From contig NC_066563.1 of assembly GCF_024679095.1 (NCBI RefSeq), positions 1,956,428 through 2,020,427 of the forward strand: a stretch of 64,000 nt of DNA, read 5' to 3'. The translations under genes and the position numbers were made by a program. Positions 62,330 through 64,000 of this stretch are shown here, piece after piece. Under the pieces are notes generated by a model. That model saw nothing but the letters and a program-made list of their open reading frames with translations. It was not told the origin of the DNA and made no database searches. Position 1 is the first letter of the stretch. Each line of letters begins with the position of its first letter. Origin of the DNA: Eriocheir sinensis. Lineage: Eukaryota > Arthropoda > Malacostraca > Decapoda > Varunidae.

Positions 62330-63180
62330 CTCCATCATGCATCATTACCTGTTAAGAGGCTTTGGACAACACCTCCTTACTATATGTATAATAATCCTTT
62401 ACAAGCATAATGATGAAGATTGCTCCATCACGTCATTACATCATTCCTCTCCCATCCGTCCTCTCAGCATCCAAAGTCAAGGAGATAAAGAATAGGCTCA
62501 TGATAGCAGTTCCTTTAGTATTTAGGCTTCACATAGTATAAGAAAGTTGCTCCATAACACGTCTTTATATTCCCAGTAACCAAACATGTGCTTGACCGCG
62601 GGATAAATTAAGAATAAATAGATAAGCAACAAGAGGGTCATTGCAATACCGCCATAGCATTTTTTTTTTATCTAATATATGAAAGCTGTTCCCTCACGCG
62701 TCCATCACTCGTTCCCGTCAGTCCTTTGTCAGAAATCCTGCGCGACACGAGTGAAAATTAGGTAAAAAGCAAGATAAGCGTCTCATGACAACACGCCCAT
62801 TCATATTTATTCTCCTTAACCCAACATGTGACGACTGACCCACCACACGTTATCGGATCAGTCCTCTGCCGGCCGTCCTGTATGCGGAATGCGTTAAAAT
62901 CACGTCAATAAACAAGAAGAGAGACGCGTGACAACAGAGGCTTTCGTGTTTATTCTTCTTCGCCCTGCATATGAAAACAGTTCCTTCACACGACATGCAT
63001 CAGTTCCCCGTCAGGCGTCGCGCGAGCTGCACGAACGAGTGATGATGTACAAAGTGAGAGAACAGACTCCTGACGACACGCTATTTCGTATATATCTTCC
63101 TCAACTTATACGTAATATTTGAAACCACGCTACCATACATCATTACGTCATCCCTTGCCAGACATTCTCGTGCAGGCATA
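62330..63180. repeat. Old, highly diverged tandem array, units of about 130-150 bp
   Basis: Recurring order: (A/T)TATGA-AAA-(T/A)(G/T)(C/T)TCC(A/C)TCAC, then (A)CGTC-T-ACATC, CCGTC-GTCCT, then AATAA-(A/C)AAG, then CATGACA-CA, then TATTTAT(T/C)CT. About six units can be traced. The 64-residue frame inside (62928-63122) is not convincing as a gene. Confidence 0.5.
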
Positions 63181-63512
63181 AGTAATAATGGAGTAGGTGG
63201 ATGATATAATATTAATAACGAGACCCATTGCTCTTAGTCCCCTCCAACGTTGTCTCCAGCCTCGCAGCCGCCCCTCTCCCTGTTTCTCTAAAGTGGCGCC
63301 GCGAGGTCTTGCTCAGCGTGGTCCCCGTGGAGGCCCTTCAAAAGGATCCTCCCCCGAGACCGTCCTCACCAGGGCCAGGGAAGGGTATTCACTGCTCAGT
63401 TTAGCGCGGCCCTTCTTATTCAAACACTGCCGTCGACATGTTTTTTTTTTTTTTTTCGTTGGAGAAGGAGGTTGAAGTTAGTAACTGAAGACAACGCAAA
63501 TAAGAATATAGA

Positions 63513-63517
<5 letters not shown>

Positions 63518-63602
<85 letters not shown>

Positions 63603-63618
63603 TTGCTTGCTTGCTTGC
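63518..63618. repeat. (GT)n microsatellite followed by (GCTT)n
   Basis: About 41 GT repeats (63518-63599), then four GCTT units. Confidence 0.97.
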
Positions 63619-63639
63619 TGTTTTTAAATAGAGGACTGT

Positions 63640-64000
63640 TAAACTTGTTTTCGAATTTCCCCCCCAAAACGGCATTGATTATTTTCTTTGGCCTTTTTGC
63701 GGGCACCTCAGTGTCACCCTAACCTTTCCACTGGTTGACTAAAAAGGCAAAAGTGACCATTTCGAAGATCTAACCTGTTATAACCAAACTCTTTCCTCTG
63801 GCTCACTAAGCGGTCTCGTGGTGACTCATCGCAATACCACAACCCTCGTTGACTCACGGGCATTTACCAGCACACACAACACGGCCAGGCACTCAGGGAC
63901 ACACCCACCCTCACACGTGCATCACATCAGCGCACCGCGGGGCCCCACTGTCACACCAACACCCACTCTGCCACACGACAGTCAATGAAGATGGATCCAG
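63640..64000. other. No gene recognised at the window end
   Basis: Unique-looking sequence, richer in CAC words toward 63870-63970. Nothing to annotate. Confidence 0.45.

Overview
The window looks like arthropod nuclear DNA, most probably from a decapod crustacean. Evidence: very dense (GA)n, (CA)n, (TC)n and trinucleotide microsatellites, long homopurine/homopyrimidine blocks, embedded CCTAA/TTAGG arthropod-type telomere motifs, a CR1-like retrotransposon, several MITE-like repeats, and intron-containing genes with invertebrate homology. The decapod assignment is inference. There are no bacterial operons, CRISPR arrays or recognisable RNA genes.

Layout. Positions 1-2.05 kb are unremarkable AT-rich sequence, followed by a LINE C-terminal relic (2.1-2.4 kb). 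From 2.76 to 8.89 kb lies a complete four-exon gene for the mitochondrial import J-protein Pam18/Tim14 (DNAJC19 family). Its introns carry a 230-bp MITE, a 266-bp near-palindromic MITE and a GC-rich insert. From 9.1 to 25 kb there is repeat-dominated sequence: microsatellites, a telomere-motif tandem array at 15.6-16.05 kb, MITE copies and polypyrimidine blocks. From about 25.09 to 29.40 kb there is a CR1-like non-LTR retrotransposon on the minus strand. Its ORF1 (SGNH-hydrolase domain) is open, but its ORF2 (endonuclease and reverse transcriptase) is broken by about seven frameshifts. From 29.4 to 34.0 kb there are further microsatellites and two short tandem arrays. From 34.0 to 35.24 kb lie a CpG-rich promoter and the first coding exon of a TMEM117-like membrane protein, with a long Ser/Pro-rich N-terminal extension and two upstream ORFs. 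The rest of the window (35.24-64 kb) is probably the first intron of that gene plus repeats: a 977-bp element with short terminal inverted repeats, reverse transcriptase relics at 52.0 and 55.4 kb, MITE copies, diverged tandem arrays and strand-asymmetric purine/pyrimidine blocks.

Only two cellular genes are supported (Pam18 complete; TMEM117 partial, one exon). They are unrelated in function and lie on the same strand about 25 kb apart. No convincing new biological system was found. The most useful observations are the repeat families with definable ends, the mismatch between an open ORF1 and a dead ORF2 in the retrotransposon, the 8-residue minisatellite inside ORF1, the internal telomere-motif array and the upstream ORFs of the TMEM117-like gene.
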